From Artemia franciscana (Eukaryota; Arthropoda; Branchiopoda; Anostraca; Artemiidae), in assembly GCF_032884065.1 (NCBI RefSeq), contig NC_088868.1:35490890-35554889 (forward strand): a DNA stretch of 64,000 nucleotides, in the 5' to 3' direction. The translations under genes and the position numbers were made by a program. The notes beneath the pieces are model-generated. The model was not told the DNA's origin. It searched no databases and saw only the letters and a list, made by a program, of their open reading frames with translations. Positions 10,871-28,186 of this stretch are shown piece by piece; position 1 is the first letter of the stretch; the number at the start of each line of letters is the position of its first letter.

Positions 10871-11714
10871 AATTGCACAAATATTTCAATATGGATCTGT
10901 GGATGGATCAGGTGACGTCACCTGAAAAAACTGGATCAGGTGACGTCAAAACTGAAAAAACTAAAAAAAGGCAAAAACTACAAAAAAAACTAAAAACTAA
11001 TAAAAAAAATAAAAAAGCTAAAAAACTAAAAAAACTAAAAAAAGGCAAAAACTACAAAAAAAACTAAAAACTAATAAAAAAGCTAAAAAACTAAAAAAAC
11101 TAAAAAAAGGCAACAACTACAAAAAAAACTAAAAACTAATAAAAAAAACAAAAAAGCTAAAAAACTAAAAAAACTAAAAAAACTAAAAAAAGGTAAAAAA
11201 CTAAAAAAAACTAAAAACTAAAAATAAACTAAAAAAAAGGAAAAAACTGAAAAATAAGCTAAAATAAAGGTAAAAACCAATAAAAAACTAAAAAAAAACT
11301 GAAAAAACTAAATAAAGGCAAAAAATACAAAAAAAACTAAAAACTAATAAAAAAAGTAAAAAAGCTAAAAAACTAAAAAATTAAAAAAACTAAAAAAAGG
11401 TAAAAAACTAAAAAAAATAAAAAATAAAAAAAAACTAAAAAAAAGGAAAAAACTGAAAAATAAGCTAAAATAAAGGTAAAAACCAATAAAAAACTAAAAA
11501 GAAAAAAAGGAAAAAACTAAAAAAAATTTTCATCTAAAAAACTAAAAAAACTAAAAAAGGTAAAAACTAAAAGAACTAAAAAAGAAAAAAATAAATGACG
11601 ACACTCAAAGAGAAAGCGACCAGGACAAAAGGAATGTTCGATTAGCAATCAACAAAGCACCGGGACACAGGGAGTATAAATGACGACCAGGACATAAGTA
11701 AAAAAAAAAAACTA
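10871..11714. repeat. A-rich degenerate tandem array
   Basis: This is low-complexity DNA built from AACTAAAAAAA and AAAGGCAAAAACTAC units, starting with GGATCAGGTGACGTCA motifs. A segment of about 840 bp here is repeated at 11745-12560, including its tail with AAATGACGACACTC and ACCGGGACACAGGG. The strand asymmetry (A-rich on plus) is extreme. Frames across it are Lys/Asn-rich artefacts. Confidence 0.85.
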
Positions 11715-17190
<5,476 letters not shown>

Positions 17191-17193
<3 letters not shown>

Positions 17194-19559
17194 ACCTCCT
17201 GGCGCATCCAAAAAGAAACTTCTCCAGCGTTGTTATCGACACAATGCATTATCGTATCATAAATGTCTTTTTGTTCCGACGTTAACTTGGAAATGTTATT
17301 TTGTACATACGACAATAGATCACTCGTACTATAACTTTGTTCACGATCCAATTCTACACATGTCGAAACAGCAGCGATACGGTTAGGTGGAGGCATTCCC
17401 AAATCCTGAAGAGGTTTGTTTGCCATACGTACGCACAGATCTTCTATAATAACTAAAGTGTAGTTATAAATTTCTGATGTAAAATCAAAAGTCATATCTG
17501 ACGTCTCTAACTGTTTTCGATGGAGTATATCTTCGGACATTTTTGACTTATATTTTTCCCATAACTCTGTAGGAGCTGATAGAGAGCAAGTTGTTAAAAT
17601 GATGCCAAACAATGCACGAATTTGACTTAGAGTTGACATTTCGCACGCGTCATTGATGCAGTTATCCCAGTGTTGGTCATTCTCCAATAAATTCAGAGCT
17701 TGGCATGCACTACGGTAAGTGTCATGTATAGTACCGTTTACAGTTCTCAAATACTCAAAGGATGTCGGACCGGGTACATTCACCAAAAGCAGGCGTAGAA
17801 AGAAGCATTCATGTTTATTGGGTTGAACGGTGTAGAGTCTTCTTATCGTGGTATCTTTGAAGATGGTAGGCCGTCGACTGACTCACCCTTTTTTCGACGT
17901 TCAAATACTTTATTTTTAGTATTCTACGTGTAATACGAAGGCACTTCAGTATACAGCAGTTTTTTTTGCAAAAGAATCATTTTTGCAAAGCGGAAAGAAA
18001 CCGGTTAACTTTGTATCCGGTGGATTCAGGGCTCTTTGTTGCAGGTTGGTTTCCGAGAAATAAACACGTTGACCATTCTGTAAATGTACCGCTAAGTAAA
18101 CAACAGCTGGACTACGTTCATGTATCGGAAATGAAAGAATTCGCCAAACAGCTTCATTACTGCTTATGTATCTTCCAGCCTGATAATGTACGATTTCGTC
18201 GATATCTTTGATTTCGGGCTGCAAGCCAAAAACTGCCATGTCACTGCCTTTGTTGACGTATTTACATATGTATTTGATTGCCTTTACGGAGTTACAGTAT
18301 TCAACGTTTATGTGTGCATTAAATGTTTTTGATAATAATGGGGAATATGGAACAACCCACTGGTTATCTACTTCGATGGTGGTACCGTTACGCTTCTTTA
18401 TTATTGCTGTTTTACCGCCATCTTCAGTAGATCTTCTTCTATATTGTGGGTAACCATCATTGCCAGTAATTTTTTTGGATACCAAAAGTCAAGGATATTG
18501 CTTTGTACACCTTCCTTTGGCCATGCATGGTGAATTTTCGTTCAGTGCACCGCAAGGTCCATGCATCGTATTTTTTACAATAATATCATGTAACCCCTTA
18601 TCGACATCTTCATCAGGTATTTCAGCGGAAATCACATCATCAATTTCGTTCGAAGTAATTTTTTTATGTAGCCAGATTAGTATATGTGCGTGTGGCAAAC
18701 CTCGTTTTTGCCATTCCACTGAGTACATCCAGCATCGCACTGACCCAAACACTTCAAGTTTTACTATGTAGTTTATCAGTGATTTCAACTTTTGCCGGAA
18801 GACACGGGCCGTAATGCCATGTCTATGAACCGCCGATTGTCCTTGAAGTAAAAGCTGCAGTATCTCGTCCCAAGATTGATTACATGTAAATGTAATAAAT
18901 AAATCTGGACGACCATAGAGACGAACATACGCAATAGCATCTTGAGCATATTCATGCATATGACGGGGACTGCCAGCATATGACGAAGGTAAAATTGTTA
19001 ATCTTTCAACGTTTGTGGTATTACCGTCATTTATAACTGCATCTCGCAAATGAATGTATTGTTCAGAGCGGAGCTTTGTCTGATTCAGGCGGATATATAG
19101 CAAACGTTCTGATTAAATTTTAGCATACATATCAACGACTAATTGTTGAAACAATTGACGGCATTTTAAAATATAATTTTCTTCATCCTGCCGAATCATT
19201 AGTCTATAGGAATAATAGTGCATTGCACTGCATTTCTTATTCATTTCTTTGTTATTGGCTGGATTCATCAATTTAATATTAAAGTGATAGCCGTCGGCTC
19301 CATCCCAAAAAATGATAGGATATTGTAGGGCATCGTAGCATCGATGAGTTTCAGCAATTCTTAACAACTGAGCGTTTCGCTTATGAAGAATAATATCTCG
19401 AGGTAAAAACTGATCACCGACCATAACGATTGCTACTTCGTCGATAGTTGGAGCATTGTATCTACGCACATGTTGGCCAGGAGGCGTTTTGTCAGCGGAA
19501 ATAACAATTTTATGCGTATCAGTAGGCATCAAATCGATGGCTGTTATGAACAGACGCAC
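17191..19559 (-). pseudogene. Helitron Rep-helicase, minus strand, broken
   Basis: The main pieces are 19559-19113 (DTHKIVISADKTPPGQ through the N-terminal Helitron domain), 19103-18489 (including GLPHAHILIWL), 18485-17946 (including KYICKYVNKG and, unlike the copy at 5307, an intact AVWRILSFPIHERS) and 17786-17178 (linker to Walker A). Several stops and frameshifts separate them. The preserved Arg codon at the point where the full-length copy has TGA shows the two copies broke independently. Confidence 0.85.
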
Positions 19560-19887
19560 TAAATATTTTTGTAGTTTTTACCTTTTTTTTAGTTTTTTTA
19601 TTTTTTTTTATTTATGTCCTGGTCGTCATTTATACTCCCTGTGTCCCGGTCGTCATTTGTGTCCCGGTGCTTTGTTGATGGTGATTGCTAATCGAACATT
19701 CCTTGTGTCCCGGTCACTTTCTCTTTGAGTGTCCTGGTCGTCATTTATATTCCCTATGTGCTGGTGTCCCGGTCGTCATTTTTGTCCCGATATCCCGGTT
19801 GGTAATTTCGTCAGTCGAAAACATGACGTCAGTCAACACACAAACATGACGTCACCCGACAGACAGACCCACACAGACACAGACAAC

Positions 19888-19905
<18 letters not shown>
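17191..19905 (-). mobile_element. Helitron copy, minus strand, internally rearranged
   Basis: On the minus strand the family leader (about 19905-19810, with TGACGTCA sites) is followed by about 240 bp of GTCCCGGTCGTCATT minisatellite and T-rich sequence. Rep follows from the residues around LMPTDTHKIV to the helicase Walker A (LDAPGGT). The basic-repeat and zinc-motif part of Rep is missing. The 3' end is lost at the head-on junction near 17191. Confidence 0.8.
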
Positions 19906-19953
<48 letters not shown>

Positions 19954-20913
19954 CCAAAGAAGCCAAATATAAAACCAAACAAGAGCTTAATCCAATCATT
20001 ATAACAAACAGCAAATGTTTCATAGCGTAAATCGCTATGAAATCGCTGATTACAGGAAGCATCTCCTTAAATATTCCAAAGAAAATACTTGAGCCGCGTG
20101 AATGAAACTATCAGGAAATAGCTCAAACATTTATTTTTGATAATTCCTGAGACTCCTATTCTTGTATCTCAACTACTAGCTTGAAAATATTGTAGAAAGT
20201 AATTTCAAAAAACAAAAAACCATTATGCTCCCTAGTCACAAAAAAGGACCAAACAGTAACTTACTGGAAAGAAGGTTGCTCGTAAACTAGCCATAATAGC
20301 CAGAAAATACTAATTGGAGATTATCTGGTAAAGGCTCAGAACCAACGCAGCAGAAAAGGAACAGATACACAACACAGCAGGAAAAATCCTTAAAGTGGTC
20401 TACAGTAAATGGAAGAATAATTCACGAAGCTCTTAATAGTCTTTAACTGGTTATGAAATCAATGACTTAGGACTTAATTTTAACTCTATATAAACTTAAG
20501 AAAGCTCTGTCTTCACTAAAGTGCTGGTTTTTCAGAATTCTACCAATATAAGGAAACATCAAGAACTAGTTTGTTTGAAACAGTTTTTAAAATTGTTTTG
20601 AATAAACCACGAAGTAGTATCTATTCCTCACTTTGTGTTTTATTTAAAAGTTTGTTTTTAAAATCTATTTAGTTTAAGGTTTTTAAATATTGACAATAAA
20701 CTGCATTCAATGGAATTTTTTAAACTTAGGCAATGAACCTATTGAATTGAAAATGAAAAAAAAAATACTACTACTACCACTATTAACAATCCACAGCAAT
20801 ACCAAATCTAATAATGCTAGCATAGTGACGGATCCTCTTCCGCCATTCCCATAATAAGTAATTAGAACGGAAGAATCCACCGTCTTCTCAGAAACTAAAA
20901 GATTTTTTGAGGA
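19906..20913. other. TA run, then unassigned DNA
   Basis: A TA run extends to about 19952. The rest is AT-rich sequence of normal complexity without a convincing reading frame, RNA gene or repeat match elsewhere in the window. It forms the boundary between the Helitron nest and the histone-derived region. Confidence 0.5.
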
Positions 20914-20941
20914 TGCCACCCGACACCAGTGTCGGGTGGCA
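20914..20941. repeat. 13-bp palindrome at an H2B breakpoint
   Basis: TGCCACCCGACAC, a CA spacer and GTGTCGGGTGGCA form a perfect inverted repeat. The right arm is H2B coding sequence (codons for the PDTG region). The left arm is its reverse complement and replaces the expected continuation of H2B. Confidence 0.85.
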
Positions 20942-21077
20942 CTTGCTTGAGAACTTTGTAATTGTAAATGGCGTAGCTTTCCTTCCTCTTTCGTTTCCTT
21001 TTCTTGTCAGTTTTACTTATGTTTTTCTGCACCTTCCCAGCTTTCAATGCTGCTTTTCCTGAAGTTTTTGGAGTCAT
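20929..21077 (-). pseudogene. Histone H2B, 5' fragment
   Basis: From the ATG at 21077 the minus strand encodes [19 protein letters not shown], then the basic [10 protein letters not shown] stretch and [12 protein letters not shown], stopping after PPDTG at the palindrome. This is the H2B tail and the start of the histone fold. Substitutions (H to P before PDTG, K to L in the tail) and loss of the C-terminal two thirds mark it as a pseudogene. The promoter side is cut at 21121 by a repeat. Confidence 0.85.
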
Positions 21078-21144
21078 GATCAATGATTACTTGACAAAAT
21101 CTAGCTTTTGACTGGATAGCACAGTGCTTCCACTCTCGAATCTC

Positions 21145-21245
21145 AAAATTCGGGGACAAGTTCTAAGAATTCGGGGAGTTTTCGGGGACAAGTTCTAAGA
21201 ATTCGGGGAGTTTTCGGGGACAAGTCTTCAAGATTCGGGGGATTT
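21145..21245 (+). repeat. 32-bp tandem repeat, three units
   Basis: Units of CGGGGACAAGTTCTAAGAAT plus TCGGGGAGTTTT recur at a 32-bp period, the third unit being diverged. They are subterminal to the CAGTGCTTCCAC end. A looser CGGGGATTT-rich counterpart lies at 26565-26675. Confidence 0.75.
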
Positions 21246-21679
21246 TCGGGGGCACGTTCAAAATGAAATTTCGTTGCCAAAAATTTGGGAGCCAAAATTG
21301 GTTATAGCTTCATTTTCAGGCTCAAGTAGGGCTTGGGTCCGCGTAGTAAATCAAGTTTTTAACAGAGTAGGTTTTAGAGCCAGAGTACGGGATTGGAACC
21401 CATAGCTAAAAACGATTATTGCTGATATTGCGGACAAAACCTCAAAACTGTTTTCAAACTAAAACAAATAGGCTGAATTACGCTTTGAAACTGTGTTGCT
21501 TTAGGGAAAACAAGACTTTTATGTCATTTATTTTCAGAAAGACGAAAATAATAAAGCAAAGAAAGGCAATAATCGAATACACAGCAATAACAAGTGCAAT
21601 TATTTCCCCAAATTAATGAATATTATTCGGCAAGCAAACATGAACTTACACCAGGAATTTAATAAGAAAAAAAATCACC

Positions 21680-21945
21680 TGAAAGTAAGGAGCAACAGTA
21701 AAAATCAATACGAATAGGAACAATAACATAATAAGGGGATTGTCCCCTCTGAACACCCGACTATTCACGCTGAAGTTTTTTAGTACTTAAACTTCTCATT
21801 GTTCTGTTGAAACTACAATTATGTTTCGAGAGTCGTTCTTACAGAATCGGGACAAAATTCAAACTTAAGCGTAAAGAAAGAGGGGCCAATCCTCTTCATA
21901 TATGTAATATTTTTTGTTCATTTTACTGTTGCTCCTTAGGAGTAA
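21680..21945. repeat. Diverged fold-back element
   Basis: This is an old copy of the fold-back family seen at 29423-29693. It keeps GAAAGTAAGGAGC at the left, TTCACGCTGAAG and AAGCGTAAAG near the centre and GTTGCTCCTTAGGAG at the right. The arms no longer pair well. Confidence 0.55.
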
Positions 21946-22803
21946 TTTCAGACGAAAAAAAACTTTTATTTTATTTCAAATGTTTTTTTTTTAGTACCAG
22001 GAAATCCAGCTCCACCTCCACGGAAAAATTATTCCGTAATAATACCGTTAAAAATTTATCCCGGACAATTACCCTTAACATCTCCACGCGTAAGATTGGG
22101 TTTACAAAGAATAACTTAAAATAAATAAAAACTATTTTTTTAGGAATTCTGTCCAATCCCCCCAGCGTAAAATTTCCACTCAAAATTTTGTCCCCCGGAA
22201 ATACGCTTCCCAATGGAAAGTTCTCCCTGCGGAAAATCCTCCAGCAGAAAGTTTAATCCTTTACCCGAAAAAATTATGCATACTTCCAAATAGCAGATAT
22301 TATACGTAAACAATGGGCAAAATATATTTGCAAGACCTTTCCCCAGGTTCTGTGGGAGGTCAAATTAACTCCAAAGAAAAAGTTAATGGGTCTCTCGGCT
22401 ATGCTGAACAAAATGGCTACGGTTTCTCTAAATTTTAATCAAACGATTTAAGGGGGGGCGCGGAAGGGGGCAAAGTTGCCATCCTCATGGAAAAATACAT
22501 CTTCTGGGAAAGTCTGCATTTTTGCAGATAGGAGCTTTAACCCTATACAGTTGCGTTCTCTGATACGCTGAATCTGATGGTGTTATTTTCGTTAAGAATA
22601 TTTGAGATTTTATTGAGTGTTTTCCCCTTTTTTTTAAAAATTAAGCAAATTTTCTTAGGCTTGTGGTCTTTGAAGAGTAACACTGGACTTATATATTGTA
22701 TCTTACTGGACTTATATATTGTATCTTATATATTAGGTACCAGCATAATAAGTCAATCCTTTTGATATGTCTGTTGTTTTTCAGAGTTTCAGTTATTATT
22801 GAT
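21946..22803. other. Interspersed repeat relics, no gene
   Basis: The stretch 21995-22270 has the CCCCGGAAA-type composition of the inverted counterpart of the G-rich block found in X at 33640-33860. The part at 22380-22570 loosely matches X sequence around 34660-34990. No intact frame was seen. Confidence 0.4.
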
Positions 22804-25800
22804 CAGGGGTGGATCCAGAATTTTCTTTAGGGGGGGGGGGGGCATAATAGGTTGCTCTGACAACTATGCATCGTCACCTCTGGAGAAAACCAAACATCAG
22901 TCGTACAACGAAACTGCAGATCTTCAACGCTCTAGTCGGCTCTGTGATTACGGCGCAACTATGCGCCGTAAGTAGGTAGTGGAAATGGTCGCAATCTAAT
23001 CCAAAACCTGGAGAGGGTTACAGTTCTATTAAAGCTGTTAAAATTGAAATGGTATAAAAATATTGATACAAAAATAGTAAGTTATAAAAACCCTCCCGCC
23101 ATAAAAAAAAAAAAAATAAAAAGCTGTTTTTTCTCTGATTTTTTTTTTTTTTTACCTGGATCCCTCTAGCACGACAAATTTCAAAAAGATGAGTCAAAAG
23201 GAGCTCGCATGTATGTTTTTTTTCCTTAAAACGGAATTATTTGAAACCTGAGCAGTGTCCCTTTCTACCATATACTTTTGGCTTTTGCTAAAAAAAGAAC
23301 AATAGAAAAACCTAAATTAGCCTAATTAAAAAAAAAATCCGACACATTAAAAATGTTTACATTTATTTCAATAAGTAAATAAAATATGACTGCTTTTTAG
23401 GCTTTGGTATCTAAATCTGCATTAGTGGTAGTACAAAGAGGAAATGAGGGCTATAGGAAGGCTTCTAAGAACAAGAATCTTTGATTTTTTATCTTTTTTT
23501 TTACCAGGATCCCTCTAGCACGACAGTTTTCAAAAAAGATGAGTCAAAAGGAACTCGGATGCATGTTTTTTTTTTCCAAAGCATAGGTTTTTAATGCTTA
23601 TAAAGTTTTGTATTTGAACAGTCCAAACATGGGGTTGGGACGAACCAATACGAAATGGTATATTATACGAAATGGTATAAAAATATTCATACAAAAACAG
23701 TAAGTTATAAAAACCATCCCGCCATAAAAAAAAAAAAATAAAAAGCTGTTCACCATCTATAAAAAAATGATATTTAATATTTTCTACATAATTTTTTGCC
23801 TTTACACTTCTCACTATAGCGAGTGAGTTAATCTTTTTATTGGGAAAAAAAAATGATCTTAAAGCATCTTTTGGGGTCATGCACTCTTTGTGAGAATTTA
23901 TACAGGTCAAACCATTTAGCATGTCGCATAACTTTGTAGCATCGTTTAGTAACTATGGTAGTAATGAAGAATAGGGAATGAGGATAAAGATACAACTTTT
24001 ATATTCGTAAAAGATATATTGAACATTAAATACCAGTTCTTTTAGGAATGTACCGAGAAAAACAAAATGTTTTTTTTTTTGTTATAATGTGACAGATAGA
24101 AACGCATAAAAAACATTTAAAACGAGGGTTTTAAGTACAGGCAATAAAGCATTAACTAATAACTGTTTCTTTTTAAAATTGTGTTTTAATAAACAGTGTC
24201 AACTTTGAAGAAATCCAAAAAATTTGCTTATCAAAATTCTACTTTTCATAGCGTATCTTTCCATGTTTTAACGTTTGATAAATTTCACTTAAATTACAGA
24301 ATTTACACTTTTATAAGAAAAAGTCTATTTCTCAATTCCACTTCCGCCATATCTATTTATTACAAAGTCGATGTCTACCTCAATATTTAGGTGAATGTTT
24401 GTAATGGTTAGTCATGTCAGTCTAAAGTCATGTCAGTTTAGAGCTCTTCATTAGTATTTCTTTTTCTATTCATCCAAAAATATTTGAATAAAGACCAAAA
24501 CCGTCAGAAAAATATGAACTCTTATGAAGATGCATGTAGGTATTTGCTTCAAACTAAGTATATAAGTCGAAATTCTCTTTAAAAAACAAATTATTAAGTG
24601 TTTGTTATTTTTGTATTTGATATGTATAGATTGGTGATTTAAATTCTCAGGGTTTCAAGCTGTGGTAGATTTCTAATTTTTTTTTTTTTAATCTTGAGAT
24701 TTTCTGATATTCAATTCAAATGTTTAAATCTCGATACGTCTGTTAAGCGCAAAAATAAAAATTTGAAATTTGACTCGGATTTAGCATTAAGTAAAAGAAT
24801 TGCCCTGTAAAAATTCTGATTTATAAACAACTAATCGTGGAAATATGATTGGATGGAATGTATCAAAGTAAGTATGAAAATCCTCAGCGGTATATATAGC
24901 AGTTTAGATAATTTTATGGACAAATATATGCAATCCTTAAACAAGAACATAACCATATTTTGTGATTGGTTGATATTGAGAAGGTGAGAAATTCTGAAAT
25001 AATATTGTAGTTACATTTCATTTCCGTGGTTAACTTAAGTTGTATGAATTTCCACTTTTTATTAACATTTTATTAGTAAATGTTTGAAAAAAAATCGATG
25101 CCATTCTTCTGATTCAAAATGAGAATTCAGAGACCCATTTATACCAGCTAGATAAAAAAATAAACACATTATTATTTACCTTCTTTTATAAACAGTTTTT
25201 TCGAAAATATATTTTTCTTAAATGATTACCCCGACCATGGAAGGAGTATTTCGACTCATATACTTAGTTTTAAGTATACACTTATATGAACATTTATTAA
25301 GATTCTAAAGAGTTTGGCCTTTATTTTAATATTTTAGAATGAACAAAGAAGGTGATATGTAGATCACCAAAGATGGTGATAATTAGATGAAAATAGGCAG
25401 TAAAGGGGTCACGATTTCCTCACCAAAATCCAAAACTTAAATTAATAATTTTTGCACTTCTCATACATTTACTTTCTATTATACAAATCCCCTATAAGCA
25501 ATATTGTTGAAAAAATAACCAAGCATTGCAAAAAAAGCAAACCCAAAAAACCGAAACAAACAGCCAAAAAAAATAATGATATCAATTTCTTCACCTCATT
25601 GTATTCGAAAAAAAAAATTTGACAGTAAAAAGAAGTGAATATTTTGCTTTTCAGCCCTGTTGTGACAGCACAATACTGAAATATCATTTGGACATCCTAG
25701 AGAAGCTAGAATTTTACATTTCCCCTCCTTGTTATTACGAAAAGAAGATTTTCGCCTCCCAGTAGGCTTTGTGGTAATACGGACAGATTCCCTTGATAAA

Positions 25801-26057
25801 CCTAAATTTCATCAAATACTTTTTGGCCGTATGCAATATTAGTAAAATCTAACAGAGACCGCACAAAGTGACTAAAACCTTGTTTCAAACTTGTTTTCAA
25901 AAAGAAACAGTGTTAATAATTAAAAACTGATTAAAAACTAGTTACAAAAAATAAATTTTTTCCCAATCCAAACCAGAGCAAACATTCCCAACCACAAATC
26001 CACCAGCTCACACAGGGGGTGCACGCCCCCACTCCCCCTCCCATGGATCCGCCACTA
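22804..26057. mobile_element. Possible old hAT-like element (3.25 kb)
   Basis: The left end CAGGGGTGGATCCAG and the right end ATGGATCCGCCACTA are imperfect inverted repeats of the common CAGTGGCGGATCC hAT type. Both are followed inwards by G/C-rich tracts. The 8-bp flanks, TTATTGAT and CTATTGAG, agree at six positions, compatible with an old target duplication. No transposase was found inside. Confidence 0.4.
23060..23745. repeat. Internal duplicated segments
   Basis: The phrase around GGATCCCTCTAGCACGACA with GATGAGTCAAAAGGA occurs at about 23158-23220 and 23510-23570. The phrase AGTAAGTTATAAAAACC with CCCGCCATAAAAAA occurs at about 23070-23115 and 23698-23745. Order and spacing indicate a local duplication or two related insertions. 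No gene was seen in 23,000-26,000; the rest is unassigned AT-rich DNA. Confidence 0.6.
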
Positions 26058-26688
26058 CTATTGAGCAACGTTGATCCTTAGTTACAGTCTGTTACCATGA
26101 ACTATCTGATGACTGCCATATTTACACAAAACCTTAAATGCTGAATAGAGATAAAATCATTATATTTGGTCTATTTTCATATAAAATAAAGCAATGGAAA
26201 TCACTTCAAAGTATTTTGTTTTTGGTGTTCCGAAACCAAAATAGGAATGAGAGATTTAAAAACGATAAACAGTTAGAAAAATTAGAAGAATGTGACAAAA
26301 TTGACTGACTATTAAATTGGAAGTCTAGAGATATTCGTAGCCTCTTCTTTAGCAGTTGCATCAGCTTTATAAGACAGCATTTTTGCCATTCCTATATTCA
26401 CAATAAGAGAGGGGGAATCCGTATCCAATTGTTTCATTCCTATTTTGGTTTGCAAAATGGAGTTTTCAATATCATACGTTCGCCAGCGTACCACAGTATA
26501 AAGGTGCAAAACAGTATTAAAATTGTGGAACGAACAGTTAGCCTTCCAATAACTCTATTTTCGGGTAGATTAAGGGAAAAGAAAGAAATTCGGGTAGTTT
26601 TCGGGGATTCAGGGAACGTCATTTCTTTCGGGGATTTTTCTAGATTTTTGGGGAAATCCCCGAAAATTCGGGGAAAGTGGAAGCACTG

Positions 26689-27463
26689 CCTTAACAGCGC
26701 TTTTACACTATTTTAACTTTCAATCAAAGACCAACTTTTCAAGTTGTTCCTTCAACAGCGCCGCGTCAACTCTCAAATATAAGCTTTTAAACTATATTCA
26801 GGCAACCGCTGTACCCGGGCTAACAACAATTTCTGTTCAGAAGTGTCATTTCCAGGTAATCTGTGCTTCTTCTTCTTTAAATTTTGCAAAGATTACTTTC
26901 CTGTTATGTAGTACCGTTATTTATAAGATTAATTGGAATAGAACCTCAACTCTGACGATTTATACTTCCTCTATTAATCTTTTCAAAAAAAAAGAAAAGA
27001 AAAACATAAAGAAAAAAAAAGTTATAACTGGATTCACAGAATTTGGCTTAAGCAAAAATATAATAAAATTACATCACTTTTTTTCCGTTTTATAATTATT
27101 TATATTCCGCTATATAATTATATTGGTTATCGTCTATCAGCCTAGTCAGAATAGAACTTCAGTTCCCATGATTTGAAGGCGCTTCTCTATCCATTCGGCA
27201 ACGGCGAGGTATCTGTGTATTTATTAATGTGACCACTTTATTCATAAGCTTGAACCTTACTAGCTAGCCACAAAAACTAGTCTTTAAGATGGTCTTGTAT
27301 AGACGGCAATAATGCTAGAATGCAAAAGTAAATATTACAGAACGTGTTTTGGGCGTAAACAACAGCTGAATTATGCTGGGAAGGGAAAGGAATACAAGTC
27401 AAAATTGTACAATTAATACCGTTATAACTTTCTGAACAGAAAATTTCGAGCATTTCCTTTGAT
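26689..27463. other. Histone-array spacer remnant
   Basis: The segment 26695-26775 matches the end of spacer Y in the tandem units (TCAATCAAAGACCAACTTTT, CAGCGCCGCGTCAAC; compare 43855-43915), so this is a piece of another array unit. The remainder up to the H1 stem-loop is AT-rich with a possible tRNA-derived relic. Confidence 0.6.
27140..27212 (-). repeat. Possible tRNA-derived SINE head
   Basis: The minus strand reads CGTTGCCGAATGGATAGAGA, which resembles a pol III A box/D arm. About 30 bp on comes GAAGTTCTATTCTGAC, in the place of a B box (GTTCGANTC). The T and anticodon stems do not pair properly, so it is not a functional tRNA. Confidence 0.3.
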
Positions 27464-27479
27464 AGCCCTGAAAAGGGCT
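27464..27479 (-). terminator. Histone mRNA 3' stem-loop (H1)
   Basis: On the minus strand AGCCCTTTTCAGGGCT forms the 6-bp stem with a 4-nt loop used by replication-dependent histone mRNAs in place of poly(A). It lies about 33 nt after the H1 stop. Confidence 0.9.
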
Positions 27480-27511
27480 GTTTGATAGTAAAGGATAACC
27501 TATTGTAGACA

Positions 27512-28186
27512 TTACTTTTTAGCTGGCTTCTTAGCTACTGACTTTTTAGATGACACTTTCTTGGCGGGAGCTTTTTTGACTAATGGCGCCTTCTTGGGTG
27601 TCGATTTCTTTGCTGGTACTGCTTTCTTGGCCACAGCGGTTTTCTTGAAAACCTTTATAGGCTTTTTACTACCAGCCGTTGGCTTGGTAGCCTTTTTGGC
27701 TGAAGTCGACTTTTTAACGGCAGGTTTGGCTGTTTTCTTGACTGATGTTTTCTTAGCTGTGGGCTTCGCAGGCTTTGCAGCCTTGGGTTTTTCGACCTTG
27801 ACAGGCCTTACAAGCTTGAAAGAACCAGTTACACCAGTACCTTTTGGATTTATAACAATTCCATTGGCAAGGCAACGCTTCAAAGCTTGCTTAAGATGCA
27901 TATTCACAACTTTGGCATCGTTACCAACCTGGAAATTGACCATTATATATTTGAGAATGGCCTGACGGCTAGATCCCCCACGTTCTTTCAGGTCCGCACT
28001 GGATTTGGTGATCATTTCCGTGTATTTCGGTTGGGTCGCTGGTGCCTTGGCCTTTTTATCCCCTTTAGGTTTTGCAGCCTTAGATGGTTTTGGAGCCTTT
28101 GCTTTCTTTTCCTTCTTGGCTGGTGAAGCCATGCTCTGGGATTCAACAGATGTTGGGGCCGCTTCAGACATTTCAGCTTCAGACAT
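27512..28186 (-). CDS. H1: Linker histone H1
   Basis: This complete 224-residue frame starts MSEAEMSEAAP; a second Met at residue 6 is an alternative start. Residues 1-52 are an Ala/Lys/Pro-rich tail. Residues about 53-126 form the winged-helix globular domain (PKYTEMITKSS, RGGSSRQAILKYI, LKQALKRCLANG, GTGVTGSFKL). Residues 127-224 are a Lys/Ala/Pro tail with many AKK and KPA motifs. H1 binds nucleosomal linker DNA and compacts chromatin. The stem-loop downstream marks it as replication-dependent. It is the only H1 in the window and its reading frame is undamaged. No clear TATA box was identified. Confidence 0.97.
   Translation of the reverse strand: MSEAEMSEAAPTSVESQSMASPAKKEKKAKAPKPSKAAKPKGDKKAKAPATQPKYTEMITKSSADLKERGGSSRQAILKYIMVNFQVGNDAKVVNMHLKQALKRCLANGIVINPKGTGVTGSFKLVRPVKVEKPKAAKPAKPTAKKTSVKKTAKPAVKKSTSAKKATKPTAGSKKPIKVFKKTAVAKKAVPAKKSTPKKAPLVKKAPAKKVSSKKSVAKKPAKK

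Larger units (their letters stand above)
21122..26688. other. 5.6-kb repeat block bounded by CAGTGCTTCCAC inverted termini
   Basis: The left end reads CAGTGCTTCCACTCTCGAA and the right end GTGGAAGCACTG. Both are followed inwards by CGGGGA-rich sequence. CAGTG termini suggest hAT or MITE ends. The 8-bp flanks (GGATAGCA and CCTTAACA) do not match, so this may be two separate elements or a rearranged one. No transposase frame was found. The left end sits in what should be the H2B promoter. Confidence 0.4.
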
